From positions 8,756,566 to 8,820,565 of the forward strand of contig NC_079873.1 in NCBI RefSeq assembly GCF_023065955.2: 64,000 nt of DNA. The letters run 5' to 3'. Source of the stretch: Ursus arctos (lineage: Eukaryota; Chordata; Mammalia; Carnivora; Ursidae). Below the pieces are notes generated by a model. It searched no databases. It was not told where the DNA came from and was given only the letters and a program-made list of their open reading frames with translations. Below, one piece after another: positions 11,520 through 22,034 of this stretch (its first letter is position 1; every line of letters begins with the position of its first letter). The translations under genes and the position numbers were made by a program.

Positions 11520-11690
11520 TTGTTCATTCAATCAACAAACATGTACTGAGCGCTAAAGATGGGTTAGGAACTGGGGCTGTACCACTGAATAAAGGAGACA
11601 AGAGTCCCCACCCTCATGGCACTTTTATTCTACTGGCTGTTGGGATGCTTAGGTGGGGTTAGGTGAGAACTTTGAGTAAGAAGATATACC
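11520..11690 (+). mobile_element. L2 3'-end fragment
   Basis: TCATTCAATCAACAAACATG, then CTGAGCGCTA, GGGGCTGTACCACTGAATAA and CATGGCACTTTTATTCTACT follow the L2 3'-end consensus in order. Confidence 0.8.
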
Positions 11691-11930
11691 AAATAGCTTA
11701 GAGTCCTGCACTTTTTCCAGCTCTTTTGTCTGTTATTTGTAGTTAATTTCATTCATCTCATTTCTCTTGCTGAGTTGTCGCTTTTGTTACCTCTCAGCCT
11801 ACCGCAAATTTTTTTTTCTTTTAGTTTGTTAATTTAGAATTTCTTGCCTAGTATTTGGGTCATTGCTATTGTAATCTGCATGATATGATCACTAGATTTG
11901 TTATAAACGTGTAAAAAATAAGACACCCTT

Positions 11931-12134
11931 GGGGCGCCTGGGTAGCTCAGTCGTTAAGCATCTGCCTTCGGCTCAGGGCGTGATCCCGGAGTCCTGGGAT
12001 CGAGCCCCACATCAGGCTCCTCTGCTGGGAGCCTGCTTCTTCCTCTCCCACTCCCCCTGCCTGTGTTCCCTCTCTCGCTGGCTGTCTCTCTCTCTATCAA
12101 ATAAATAAATAAAATCTTAAAAAAAAAAAAAAAA
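11931..12134 (+). mobile_element. Long CAN SINE, young ursid-type body
   Basis: Complete from GGGGCGCCTGGGTAGCTCAG to A(16). The TSD is AAGACACCCT before the element (11921-11930) and AAAGACACCCT after the tail. Confidence 0.96.
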
Positions 12135-12265
12135 GACACCCTGGGCTTTGAGTAAATTCCTGAGTTGTGGGTGAGTGGCTCTTGCTTCTTTGCCTTGCTG
12201 TATTTTCCACCCCCGTCCCCCAATTATTTTTGTGTTTCTAGATAGCTGAGGTCCTTAGATGCGTG

Positions 12266-12385
12266 AGTCATTCATTTGGCATTTAATAAATAATTACTAA
12301 GCACATATTATGTGCCAAATACTATTCTAGGAGCTACAGGATACAGGATATAAAAGGTGAATATGATGTATGCCCTGATAGCTAG
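12266..12385 (+). mobile_element. L2 3'-end fragment
   Basis: CATTCATTTGGCATTTAATA, then ATTATGTGCCAAATACTATT and CTAGGAGCTACAGG match L2. Shorter and more diverged than the copy at 11.5 kb. Confidence 0.65.
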
Positions 12386-12589
12386 GAGAAGGTACAAGAG
12401 TTTGTACTACCCTGTGCTAGACAGAGAAGCATTTGCAAGGGCACCTCACGGGGGTGGGGGGGGTTAGGAAAGGGTGTGGAATCTGGAAGGGGATGAGGGC
12501 GCATTTCACTGTGAACTCGTAACATTTGACATGCTTCTGAGATGTACAAGTGGAAACATCCTGGAAATAGCTGGCATTCCTCTTGTCTC

Positions 12590-13112
12590 TCATTGCATAA
12601 CAAACCACCCTAAAACGTAATGGCTTAAAATAACAACGGTGTATTATTTCTCACAATTCATTGGGTTTTCTGGACGGTTCCACTGCTGGTTTTGCTTGAG
12701 CTCACTCATGTGGCTGCATTCATGCAGGACGACAGCTAGGCTGGAAGGTCCAAGAGAGCCTCACACGCTTGTTTGGCAGTGGCTCTCTGCTTGGCTGGGG
12801 TAGCTCGGCTCTTCTCCATGTGGTCTCTGACCCTGCAGGACTCCAGATTGGCTTTCTTCCTTTCATAGTCTCTGAGCAGCATTCCAAGGCTGTGGAAGCA
12901 GAAGTGGCAAGGCTTCGTTAGGCCCAGCTTTGGAAGGCACATATGTGATTTCACCTACAAGCAGTTTTCAAGACCAGCCCAGCTTTGAGGGATTGGGAAG
13001 TAGACTCATTTTCTTACAGGGAGGAGCAGCAAAGGCACCTTGCAAAGGGTCTTTGCACACAGGATGGGAAGAAGTCAGGGCCACATTTTGTAATCTATCA
13101 CAGTCGCAGAGA
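12590..13112 (-). mobile_element. MLT1-type LTR (ERVL-MaLR), antisense
   Basis: Opens CATAACAAACCACCCTAAAA with ATGGCTTAAAATAACAACGG, the complement of the MLT1 3' end. It continues CTCATGTGGCTGCATTCATG and GGCTGGAAGGTCCAAGAGAG and closes near CACATTTTGTAATCTATCAC. Non-coding; subfamily not assigned. Confidence 0.7.
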
Positions 13113-13264
13113 CGCTTCTGAAGCGCAAGTGATTCGGGTGGAAGATAGAGATTTGTAAGTTATTGATGTTCACATTAAAGGCTTCTAAATCCTGACTGCA
13201 CATATCAGATTCCCCCATGGAACAGGGCGGTTTTCCATATGTTCCACATGCAATAATGGTGATT

Positions 13265-13400
13265 TTTTTTTCTTTTTTTTTTAAAAAGACTTCATGCTTT
13301 GTGTGGAGCCCAACACAGGACTTGAACTCATGACCCTGAGATCAAGACCTGAGCTGAAATCAGGTCAAACGCTTAACTGACTAAGCCACCCAGAAGCCCC
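13265..13400 (-). mobile_element. CAN SINE, body-less, inverted
   Basis: Poly-T, then GTGTGGAGCCCAACACAGGA and ACTAAGCCACCCAGAAGCCC. Flanked by AATAATGGTGATT (13252-13264) and AATAATGGCGATT (13401-13413), a 13-base TSD with one mismatch. Confidence 0.93.
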
Positions 13401-13438
13401 AATAATGGCGATTGTTATGCAAGAAAGAGATGTCCCCC

Positions 13439-13560
13439 TGGGGCACCTGGCTGGTCAGTGGTAGAGCATGTGGCTTTTGATTTCAGATCAGTTCTGAGTT
13501 CAAGCCCCACATTGGGCATAGAGCTTACTTAAAAAAAAGAGAGAGAGAGAGAGAGAGAAA
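13439..13560 (+). mobile_element. Short CAN SINE with (GA)n tail
   Basis: GGGGCACCTGGCTGGTCAG, then AGTTCAAGCCCCACATTGGG and GAGCTTACTTAAAAAAAA, followed by about 15 GA units. The flanks AGATGTCCCC and AGATGCCCC give a short TSD. The GA tail is unusual against the A-tails of other short copies. Confidence 0.9.
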
Positions 13561-14104
13561 GATGCCCCTAAATGTTGAGTGGGAGAACACAGGACTTCAC
13601 CGAAAAGTGAAACTTACTAGATACCAACAAGTGAAGAATCCAATCTCACTTCCTGTGGTGATTCTATGGAAACTAGGTTAACAAATTGGCTTTCATCCCT
13701 AGTCCTAACCACTTCATTGCCCACACGGGGATTTACTGTGTTCAATAAAAAAATTTGTAATAAAATTAAAACTTCATGGATTCCTAAATAGCTTCTTTAG
13801 TGTTCTAGATTGCATGCTGTTTTGCTAACCTCACCTTTAAAAAAGGAAAAAAAAGAAAAGTGGTGTATTTGTTTCTTTCCCAGAATTCATTCAGACATGA
13901 GCTGGGTTCAAAGCCCTCATTTGCCATGAACTATCATGGACAAGGTGGACTTCACCCTGCTAGTCATCTGTTGGTATTGGATACCAGAGAAATAAGGGAA
14001 TTCTCTTGAGGTAGTTAAAGGAGAGTCCAGAAGAGCCCTGAACAAGAAAATGTTGCTTAGAGGAAATGGAACTTTACTATTTCTTAGTGTTCTTAACTCC
14101 CTAG
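13561..14104. other. Single-copy stretch
   Basis: No reading frame of 60 codons or more and no repeat recognised. Confidence 0.4.
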
Positions 14105-14208
14105 TGCTGTCCTATCCAACAGTAGCCACTAGCCACATGTGTGTTCATATTAATTTTAAATTCATTACATTACATAAAATGAAAAATTAAATTCCTCATT
14201 TGTACCAG
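14105..14208. mobile_element. hAT-like MITE fragment
   Basis: TGCTGTCCTATCCAACAGTA, then CCACTAGCCACATGTG and an AT-rich section with TTCCTCA resemble a common hAT-type MITE whose end reads GCTGTCCAATA. Similar sequence (AAACAGGTAATT) resumes past the next two SINEs, suggesting it was the insertion target. Confidence 0.45.
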
Positions 14209-14214
14209 CCATAT

Positions 14215-14249
<35 letters not shown>

Positions 14250-14362
14250 TTTCCTTCCTTCCTTCCTTCCTTCCTTCCTTCCTTCCTTCCTTTCTTTCAG
14301 TACGCTCCACACCCAATGTGGGGTTTGAACTCACAACCCTGAGTTTGAGTCGCATGCTCCAG
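14209..14362 (-). mobile_element. Short CAN SINE with (ATTT)n/(TTCC)n tail
   Basis: An expanded tail of ATTT units (14209-14251) and TTCC units (to about 14298) runs into CGCTCCACACCCAATGTGGG and TCGCATGCTCCAG. The terminal GACTGAGCCAGCCAGG part of the tRNA head is missing where the next SINE begins. Confidence 0.88.
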
Positions 14363-14570
14363 GGGCTCCTGGGTGGCACAGTTGGTTAAGACACCCGACT
14401 CTTGGTTTCGGCTCAGGTCGTGGTCTCTGGGTCATGAGGTTGAACTTTGTGTGGTGCTCCACGTTCAGCACAGAATCTGCTTAGAATTTTCTTTCCCTCT
14501 ACCTCTGACCCCCCTCCCCTTCTCTCTCTCTAGAATAGATAAATAAATCTTAAAAAAAAAAAAGAATAAA
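14363..14570 (+). mobile_element. Long CAN SINE abutting an inverted short SINE
   Basis: Starts GGGGCTCCTGGGTGGCACAG and ends with A(12) after AAATAAATCTT. The head-to-head junction at 14362/14363 lacks the 5' end of the inverted neighbour, so the two form an imperfect inverted pair. Confidence 0.92.
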
Positions 14571-14879
14571 ACAGGTAATTCCAGTGTTAGATTCACATAA
14601 TGTGGATTAAAATGAAGAGTAAAGGATAATTTCCTATGTGATCTAAAATACCCATTGCAATGCATTATGGATCAATTAAAAAAGAGTTTAGGTGGAGGCT
14701 GGGGATCAGGAATACAATATGATTATGTTCAAGACCATTTGTGAATAAAAAGAATTTAGATATAGGTTACATACTGATGGACTAAGAGAAAATCTAACCA
14801 AGCTGGAATGAAGGACCCAAACTAACAAAATAAGATCTAATAAGGCTTAATGTAAATGCTTATATTGTTGACTTAAATC

Positions 14880-15105
14880 AGGGCTTGACAAACCTCTTCT
14901 GTAAAGAGCCAGTTAATAAATATTTTTTACTTTGCAGGTCAGCCAGTTTCTGTTGTAAATACTCAACTCTGACATTGTAGCATGAATGCAGCCATAGACA
15001 TTCTGTAAAAAATAGAACGGGGCTGCTTTCCAATAAAACTTTATTTACCATGAACAGTGGTGGGCTGGACTTGGTTTGCTGGCTGTAGTTTATTGGCCCC
15101 TGCAC
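14880..15105 (-). mobile_element. MER58-class hAT fossil
   Basis: GGGCTTGACAAACCTCTTCT, then TAAAGAGCCAG, CTTTCCAATAAAACTTTATT and TGTAGTTTATTGGCCCCTGC lie in the antisense order of the family. Confidence 0.78.
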
Positions 15106-15551
15106 TTGGTCAGTTGTTCAAGTGCAAAATGAGGAAGTTTGGCCTAACAGCTATTCACTTGACAGTGTCCTGGGGGTCTTTGGTTGGCTGCGGGCTTGAC
15201 TTGAGCCAGTTGCCTTAGGGGATGCCATTTAGGTCTACGTTAGCAGACATGTTCCATCCAAAGTCAGGCAATGAAGAATTCTATTGTAGTTTACAATAGG
15301 AGTTTGCAGTCAGTGTGGATATTGACTATCTGCATGTTGCATGGCATGTTCAGGGATTTGGAAAGTGAATAAAAGGAGAATGGAAGGAACTGGGGTCTAA
15401 CTTAACAATGGTGAATTATTGCCAGATGTGAGTATAGCTGTCCTCAAGTATGTGAAGTCCTACCATGTGGCAGGAGGTATGATTTATCTGAATAATTCTA
15501 GAGATTAGAAATAGAACCAATAGCTACAAGTTTATAAAAGGAGAACTTTAA
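15106..15551. other. Single-copy stretch
   Basis: No reading frame of 60 codons or more and no repeat recognised. Confidence 0.4.
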
Positions 15552-15569
15552 GAATATTATAGTTGTTTC

Positions 15570-15667
15570 GGGGGCACCTGGCTGGCTCAGTCGGTAGGGT
15601 TGTGAGTTCAAGCCCCACTTTGGGCGTGGAGCCTACTTAAAATGAATGAGTGAATGGATGAATGAAT
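15570..15667 (+). mobile_element. Short CAN SINE with internal deletion
   Basis: The head GGGGGCACCTGGCTGGCTCAG jumps directly to GGTTGTGAGTTCAAGCCCC, so the sequence between the A and B boxes is missing. The tail is AATG-repeat rich. TSD GAATATTATAGTTGTTTC (18 bases) is identical at 15552-15569 and 15668-15685. Confidence 0.93.
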
Positions 15668-15887
15668 GAATATTATAGTTGTTTCAAAATGGGCTACCTT
15701 ACAAAGTAGTTTTCCACAACCGAAGTGTTTTAGAAAAAGGATGTGTAGTTATCTATGAGTTGATTGGAGAATTTGTTTTAAGAATGGGTGGAAGGTTATA
15801 ATCATCTAAGTTGTTCTACTATCAGATTAGAAGTAAGTTGCATGTAGAGAAATCTCAACCCTAAGTATCTTTAAAAAAGAAAATCTA

Positions 15888-16093
15888 GGGGCACCTGGGT
15901 GGCTCAGTCCATTAAGTGTCTGACTCTTGGTTTCAGCTCAGCTCATGATTTCAGGGTTGTAGGATCAGGCTCCATGCTCAGCGCGAAGTCTACTTCTCCT
16001 TCTCCCTCTGCTCCTTCCCCTGCTCATGCTCTCTCTCTCAAATAAATAAATAAAATCTTAAAAAAAAAAAAAAAGAAAAGAAAAGAAAGAAAG
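15888..16093 (+). mobile_element. Long CAN SINE
   Basis: Starts GGGGCACCTGGGTGGCTCAG. The tail is A(14) followed by an AAAG-rich run. The TSD AAAGAAAATCTA is present at about 15876-15887 and again at 16094-16105. Confidence 0.95.
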
Positions 16094-16105
16094 AAAGAAA
16101 ATCTA

Positions 16106-17106
16106 TTGGCTCACACAAGTTCCCAGGATAGGTCTGACTTCAGGCATGGCTGGGTCCAGAGGTCTTACCAAAGTCTGTAGGTCAGGCTGGCTACATAATT
16201 TGTGGGGCCTAGTAAAAAATAAAAATGCAGGGTCCCTTGGTCAAAGAATAAGAATATCAAAATAGTGACAGCGTAGCATTAAGTTAAGGGTGGGGCCCTT
16301 CCAAACAGAAGGCTCTATGAAACTTCACAGCCTATGGGCCCATGAGGCCAGCCCCATCTTCAGGTCGTGGTCTCTCCTTCTTTGCCTCTCGCCTCTAGTT
16401 TTCTCTAGGCTAGTCCCATTTTTCAGCAGCCTTTGTTAACTGGCAGCTCAAGGCTTGCATTTTTTTTTTTTTAGCTGTAAAAGAGTGTTCCTCTCCCCTG
16501 GTAATAGCAACAGATGATACCAGATAATTTCGAATAAACTTTTCTTATCTCTGATTTTGAATACATGGTGGTGCTCCCTTTGGCCAGGGCTGGGTGACCT
16601 GTTTACCCCCAAAGCTGAGAGTAGACTCAGCACTACTCAAACCATAAGGACATGAGAGAAAGGGATAATTCCAAAATGAAAAACATGGAGGAGTTTCCTG
16701 AAGAAGGGGTAATGCAAGCAGAGTAGTCCAATAATAAATGTCTACTCTGTTTAGCAAACAATCGTGAGCAATAATGAGGTGACTCAAAGTGAGAGAAAGC
16801 CTTAATTCAGAAATCTTGCCAATAACTGAACAGATTCCTTTCACTCTAAAGAGTTGGCTAAATTTTAAAATTCTGTTTTCTCAGGTATGCAAGCAAGATT
16901 TTTCCTGTCTCATGTATATTTAGTATAACATTTGTATTCTTAGCCTTATTCTTACTTAAAAAGCTATGTGTCAGGATTCTGAGATCCAACACTTATTGCG
17001 CTGCCTTGAAATTATTTTAATCAAAGAAAAATATTCCCTGGAACCCTATTATATTTCTCAGGCCCCTCTTTCATTCAAAACTTTTTTCAGTTTCTTAGGA
17101 GAGGAG

Positions 17107-17107
<1 letters not shown>
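16106..17107. other. Single-copy with an unidentified old repeat
   Basis: The part at about 16185-16365 (TGTGGGGCCTAGTAAAAAAT, then GGGTGGGGCCCTTCC) has the look of an ancient interspersed repeat that I could not name. The rest holds no gene-like frame above 99 codons. Confidence 0.4.

Positions 17108-17161
<54 letters not shown>
17108..17161 (+). repeat. (TA)n microsatellite
   Basis: About 26 uninterrupted TA units. It generates a spurious Ile-Tyr repeat frame on the plus strand. Confidence 0.97.
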
Positions 17162-17163
<2 letters not shown>

Positions 17164-17579
17164 GTCATTACTTTCTGTATTGGTCAGTCCTGCTGCTGAG
17201 CCAGCACATTGTTTAATAAGCTCTGCTCAAAACTTGACATTTTTGGTGAAATCATGAGTCTGAAGCCTGGAAGGGTGGAGAGAACCAGGTAGCAGAGGAC
17301 CGTGTAGAATTGTCATTGTAATGGAATCACCACACATGCAAATCAGGTCAGTCAGGATATCCGTGCTAATCCAGTGGTGTCTGACCTTATTTTTCTTGTC
17401 AAATTTGACACTTTGGGGCATCTGACTTAACTAACAATTGTATTTCGGTCACTTTATCAGGGGAGGCGGGGGAGGGGGGGAATAGTTGATTAGAGTCGGC
17501 CCTGGCTGTAGCTCCCCGCAGCTCCTGGAGAACGGTTTTCTGAAGTCAGCTGTACTGAGGCCGAAGTTAAACACAAGTT
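17162..17579. other. Single-copy stretch with a G-rich patch
   Basis: A short GGGGAGGCGGGGGAGG patch lies near 17460-17480. No gene seen. Confidence 0.4.
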
Positions 17580-17700
17580 ATCTGCAGCCCGACTTCTGGG
17601 GTTTGACGCCGGGTCCTGCCATTCACAAGCTGTGTTTCCTTGGGTCAATTTACCTCTCTGAGCTTTCTTTCTCTTGTTTGTAGAAATGTCATTGTTGCTA
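17580..17700 (+). mobile_element. MIR fragment
   Basis: CATTCACAAGCTGTGTTTCC, then TTGGGTCAATTTACCTCTCT and GAGC follow the MIR core (AGCTGTGTGACCTTGGGCAA and onward). Boundaries are approximate. Confidence 0.75.
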
Positions 17701-17747
17701 TCTGTGTATAAAACCACAGCATGAAAACATTAGAGAGTACTTGCTTT

Positions 17748-17954
17748 CGGGGTGCTGGGGTGGCTCAGTCGGTTGAGCGTCTGCCTTCAGCTCAGGTCAT
17801 GATCCCAGGGTCCTGGGATTGAGCGCCGCATTGGGCTCCCTGCTCAGTAGGGAGTCTGCTTCTCCTTCTCCCTCTGCCCCTCCACTCCCCCTGCTTGTGC
17901 TCACTCTCTTGCTCTCTCTCAAATAAATAAAATCTTAAAAAAAAAAAAAAAAAG
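17748..17954 (+). mobile_element. Long CAN SINE
   Basis: Starts GGGGTGCTGGGGTGGCTCAG, has CTCAGTAGGGAGTCTGCTTC in the body and ends AAATAAATAAAATCTT plus A(17). TSD not clear. Confidence 0.95.
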
Positions 17955-17959
17955 GAGGC

Positions 17960-19868
17960 CGACCACACCTGCTGAGACTCATAGAATACATTTTTCTGGG
18001 TCATTCAACTAGGATGCTAGCATAGAAAATGAAATGGGAATGCCTTGACTTCCTTTTAATATAAACAAGTTATCAATTACGAATATGCTTGGCTAAGCAG
18101 ACACTGGCATGCGTTTACATTGGCTGGCTTCTGCCCAACATCTGTCCTTTATCAGCGTGGCTCATCCTCCCCAAATCCATGAGGCATAAATCTACATTAA
18201 TTAAAAGTTCGAGATGATAGTCTTTTTGCCTCCTTCTTCCTATCTTAAAGATCCTCACTAGAATAGAGAAGTCCTAAAGCTTTTGGGAAAAGAAGAGCTA
18301 TTTCAAGGAAGACTTAATTTTCTGTTCTTTAACCTAGACATTGAAATCTGGCCGAATAATTACATCAAATAATTTTCTCCCCAAATATTCAGATTTTTTT
18401 CCCACTGTACAGGTTTGTGCTTAGCTTTGGTTGGTCTTAAAGATTTTTAATATAAACTGTAGAGTAAAAGGGCTTAATCCCTTCCTTCTGTCTTCCGAGG
18501 AGATAACTTTAACATTTCTCCCCACGGATAGGCACTCAGAGTCCATGGCTTTTTAAGACAAGCACACCAGTCTAGGGCTCTTCAGAATATAAATAGAAGC
18601 ATTGAAAACACACTTGAAGCTTTCTATATTGACTTCCCTGAACTAAGTTAGAAATTAAAGTTGGGCTGAGGTGCCTGTTTTGGGTTCATTAAATCTTGTA
18701 GCGTTTTCTCCCAAATGGCAGGTCCCCTGGAACAAATCAAGGCTATTTTGTCTTTAAATTCCCTGAAAATCAGAAGGGCTCAATTTTCTGATAATCTTTA
18801 ATTATTCTTCACTAGGACTGCATATTGAAAATGGAGCACATCACCTGGGTAGATAAAGGAGACACGTGAAAGAAAGAAAAGAAGGAAAGAAACATTTATG
18901 TGTGAATTCACTTGCAAAGCAGTCTGTGGCACAGTTGGGTTTTTTTTTTAAAGTCCCAAGCTACTTTCGTATCTTTGCTAACAGAACTACACTGATTTAA
19001 AACATACCACAGCTTTAGGAAACAGGAATAAAAATCCTGAACATCAAACAAATGCACGTTTGGAAGCAGCCTTTTGAAAAATATTTGCCGGACTAGACCT
19101 ACAGAGATGGCCCTGAGTGTCCCGTGAATTCTACACTGCGTAGGACACTATCACCGAGTTTGATTCCAAAGTTCAAGTCATTGTCTCCAGGGGCTGCTCA
19201 CGTACTGAAAGGGATAAATACCTGCCCTACGTGCTCGGCCTTGAAACAAATTGTAATAAAAACCATCACCCGTAGCTACAAAATTAACAATAAGAGTTCT
19301 GCTGATCCATTTTCCCTGCACAAGCCACCGAGGGCACCAACATCGCGCACATTTTCCCCAGTAAGTGCTCATGTAAAAACTAAGGTTTGTGTTATATAAG
19401 GACGTCTCAAGGCAGACGGGTGAGGCAACACGCGACTCCTCAGCTCCGACTTCAAAGGACTCATTCAAGTTTTAGGTAAAGGATGGGCATAGTCACCACG
19501 GAAGTGGTTATTGACCACAGATGAGCAAAGGACTCCCGTGTGGGGATTTGATAGAGTATAGGTGCCCACGCGCCACCCACACCTACCAAATCAGAATTCT
19601 GGGGATGATGTTCAGACATGGGTACAAAATGAACTCCCCACAAGTGAATGTCATTAAGAATTAGTGGAGCAAGATGAAACCAAGAACCTTCTGTTGCACC
19701 ATTTAGACCTTATGCCAGGGCTGACTCTTCCAACAATCCTTCTACACCTGTAGTCACCCATCCCCCCACTCCGTCTTTCTTTACCCCTCGGCTCACTCAC
19801 TCTCACAATTCCTGGAATGGAAAACACCTCAAAGGGACAACCTGTTCACTGATTCATTTTTTTAAAAT
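17960..19868. other. Repeat-poor block, conserved-noncoding character
   Basis: About 1.9 kb with no recognisable transposon or microsatellite. It is rich in TAATTA/ATTA words (for example TCTTTAATTATTCTTCACTA near 18797). Frames stay at or below 96 codons. No exon recognised; conservation is inferred only from the absence of repeats. Confidence 0.4.
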
Positions 19869-19877
19869 GTCATTGCA

Positions 19878-20106
19878 TGGGCGCCTGGGTGTCTCAGTTG
19901 GTTGAGTGTCCCACTCTTGATTTCAGCTCAGGTTATGATCTCAGGATCATCAGATCGAACCCCGCTTCTGGCTCCATGCTCAGCGGGGAGTCTGCTTCAC
20001 TCCCTCTCCCTCTGTCTCTCCCTCTGCTTTCCCCCCAGACTCCTGCATGTTTGTGCTCTCTCTCTCTCAAATAAATACATCTTTTTTAAAAAATTAAAAA
20101 ATACAG
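19878..20106 (+). mobile_element. Long CAN SINE
   Basis: Starts GGGCGCCTGGGTGTCTCAG. The tail is AAATAAATACATCTTTTTT with a mixed A/T end. TSD TGTCATTGCA is found at about 19868-19877 and 20107-20116. Confidence 0.95.
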
Positions 20107-20116
20107 TGTCATTGCA

Positions 20117-20818
20117 AATGTAAGCAATTCTGGCCTCCGTAAGTAACAAAGGGGAAAAATGGAGTGCTAATGGTGGTGATAGTTTAAGGAACTCAGTTTA
20201 TTCCCTGGGGCTCCATTTATCAAATCCCACTATAACTTTATTGCATATTCACCAGAAATCATTACATTTTGGTAGTTTTTGAATTACATTACCCCCGGTC
20301 ATAAAATTCCCTCTAATAAGAAATCACGGCTGTCAAGTCCAGTCTGATTAAAGGGAATGACAGATGATCCGCAGCCTTGCAGATGATGTTTTTGGCTGCC
20401 TATTACTTCACATTCGAAAGATGATTAAGTGATTATAAAAGGAAACCCATAGGTACAATTACAGGGCCCCACACCATAAATAATTTTAAAGGCAAGTAAT
20501 CTGTATTTTTCATGTGTTTTATTGTTTGCATACAGTTCCTTACATTGCTTCTACCCCAAGGCATTTCAACTCTGTACTTCATATAAAACACCTGTTAAAA
20601 ATCTCACCAGCAATGCACACCATGACCATAAGACCAGAATTAGAGTCCTCCCTGCTGACAATCTAGAATGCCTGTGTCTCGTGTAGCACAGCACTCTCTT
20701 CAAACAAGAAAGCAGAGGTGGTCTGTTCTTCCTTCCTACTGTCATACTTTTATAGTACTTGAGAGTGGCTGGGATCTTTGGTTTTAAAAAATGACTCCAT
20801 GTAATTATTATTATTTTT
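20117..20818. other. Repeat-poor AT-rich block, candidate conserved noncoding
   Basis: Continues the 18-20 kb repeat-poor block. Contains homeodomain-like and TALE-like words (TAAATAATTTTAAAGG, GGGAATGACAGATGATCC). No coding frame of 60 codons or more. Confidence 0.4.
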
Positions 20819-20832
20819 TAAATGGAATCTCT

Positions 20833-20940
20833 CCCAGGGCCTCCTGGCTGGCTTAGTCGGTGGAGCATGAGACTCTTGATCTTGAGGTTGTAAGTTTGAG
20901 CCCCACGTTGGGTGTAGAGATGAGTTAAAAATAACGATCT
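20833..20940 (+). mobile_element. Short CAN SINE
   Basis: CAGGGCCTCCTGGCTGGCTT, then AAGTTTGAGCCCCACGTTGG. The tail is degenerate. TSD TTAAATGGAATCTC on the left and TTAAATGGAATTTC on the right. Confidence 0.92.
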
Positions 20941-20954
20941 TTAAATGGAATTTC

Positions 20955-21230
20955 CCAAAGTGCTTGTTGGTGCTGTTTTCTGTTTTCCTTACCGTATGTC
21001 ATGTGACAATATGACAGTAGCCCAAAGAAAGGACTTAAATAATTTTTGGTGATGACAGCCATAGTATATTTTGATAACTTGGCTATTCAAAATTGGTAGC
21101 AGTGACTTCCTAACAACAAAATACTAAATAAAGCTGAGGCTCAAATGTGTCTTTGGTATGTGACATGATGATAGAGAATTTCATTAAGAAGAAAATAAAT
21201 AATAATGTTTCTGTTCATAGAGTGAAAACT
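20955..21230. other. Single-copy stretch
   Basis: AT-rich; no repeat or gene recognised. Confidence 0.4.
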
Positions 21231-21244
21231 GGGCTGTGAATTCT

Positions 21245-21400
21245 TTTTTTTTTTTTTAGGATTTTTTATTTATTTATTAGAGAGCGAGCGAGCACAAGGG
21301 GAGATGGGTGAAAGGGAGAAGCAGACTCCCCACTGAGGGCTTGATGCCAGGGCCTGAGCTGAAGACAGACACTTGACTGACTGAGCCACCCAGGTGCCCC
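21245..21400 (-). mobile_element. Long CAN SINE, internally shortened
   Basis: Poly-T, then AGGATTTTTTATTTATTTAT and a reduced GA-rich body, with a head ending GCCACCCAGGTGCCCC. The B-box half is shortened (TGATGCCAGGGCCTGAGC). The TSD GGGCTGTGAATTCT is identical on both sides (21231-21244, 21401-21414). Confidence 0.95.
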
Positions 21401-21414
21401 GGGCTGTGAATTCT

Positions 21415-22034
21415 GGGAAGGAAATAAAACTATGTTATAACTGTCTTTTTATATGGTCTTTTCCCACTCTCTCTACTTGCACCATTGCACAGTATCTTTT
21501 TTCTCCAACAGTATCTTTTTCTCCAACTATATTTTTAGGGAAAAATATATCCACAAATGTGTCAATACATCTTCATATTTTCCCTGTAGTCTTTCTTGTG
21601 TATCTCCTCAAAGACCATGCACAGCAGCGGGTATAGGGAGCTAAATTAAGGAGTTTCTGTGAGGGGCATCTAGAAATCTGAATACACCTTACCTGTATGT
21701 GAAAATGTAGCATAATTTTCTCTCCTCTGATTATTGAAAGGAGATAATAGAGTGGAAAAGGTGGCAGTAATGTAAGTAAATAGGAATTTTGGAGGAACTG
21801 TTTTGGAAGACACTGGCTGCCTGATAATAAACAAGATGTGTACCCAGGTCCTTACGCCTTGAATGCACTTGCCATGTGCCACCATTCCTATTTGTCCTTC
21901 TCAGCCAGATTCCACTGTTTTTTATGAGGCCTTCCCCTATTCCTCCCTATCCCTTCATAAATATTATCACATTGTATTTTAGTTGTCTCCAAGTCAGTCT
22001 CCTCTAAACAAGTGGATGAAATTTACTTTTGTTT
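21415..22034. other. Single-copy stretch
   Basis: Frames up to 80 codons (21394-21636) show no recognisable domain. No repeat noticed. Confidence 0.4.

Noticed and set aside
16966..17199. 77-codon frame with an Ile-Tyr repeat
   Set aside because: Produced by the (TA)n microsatellite.
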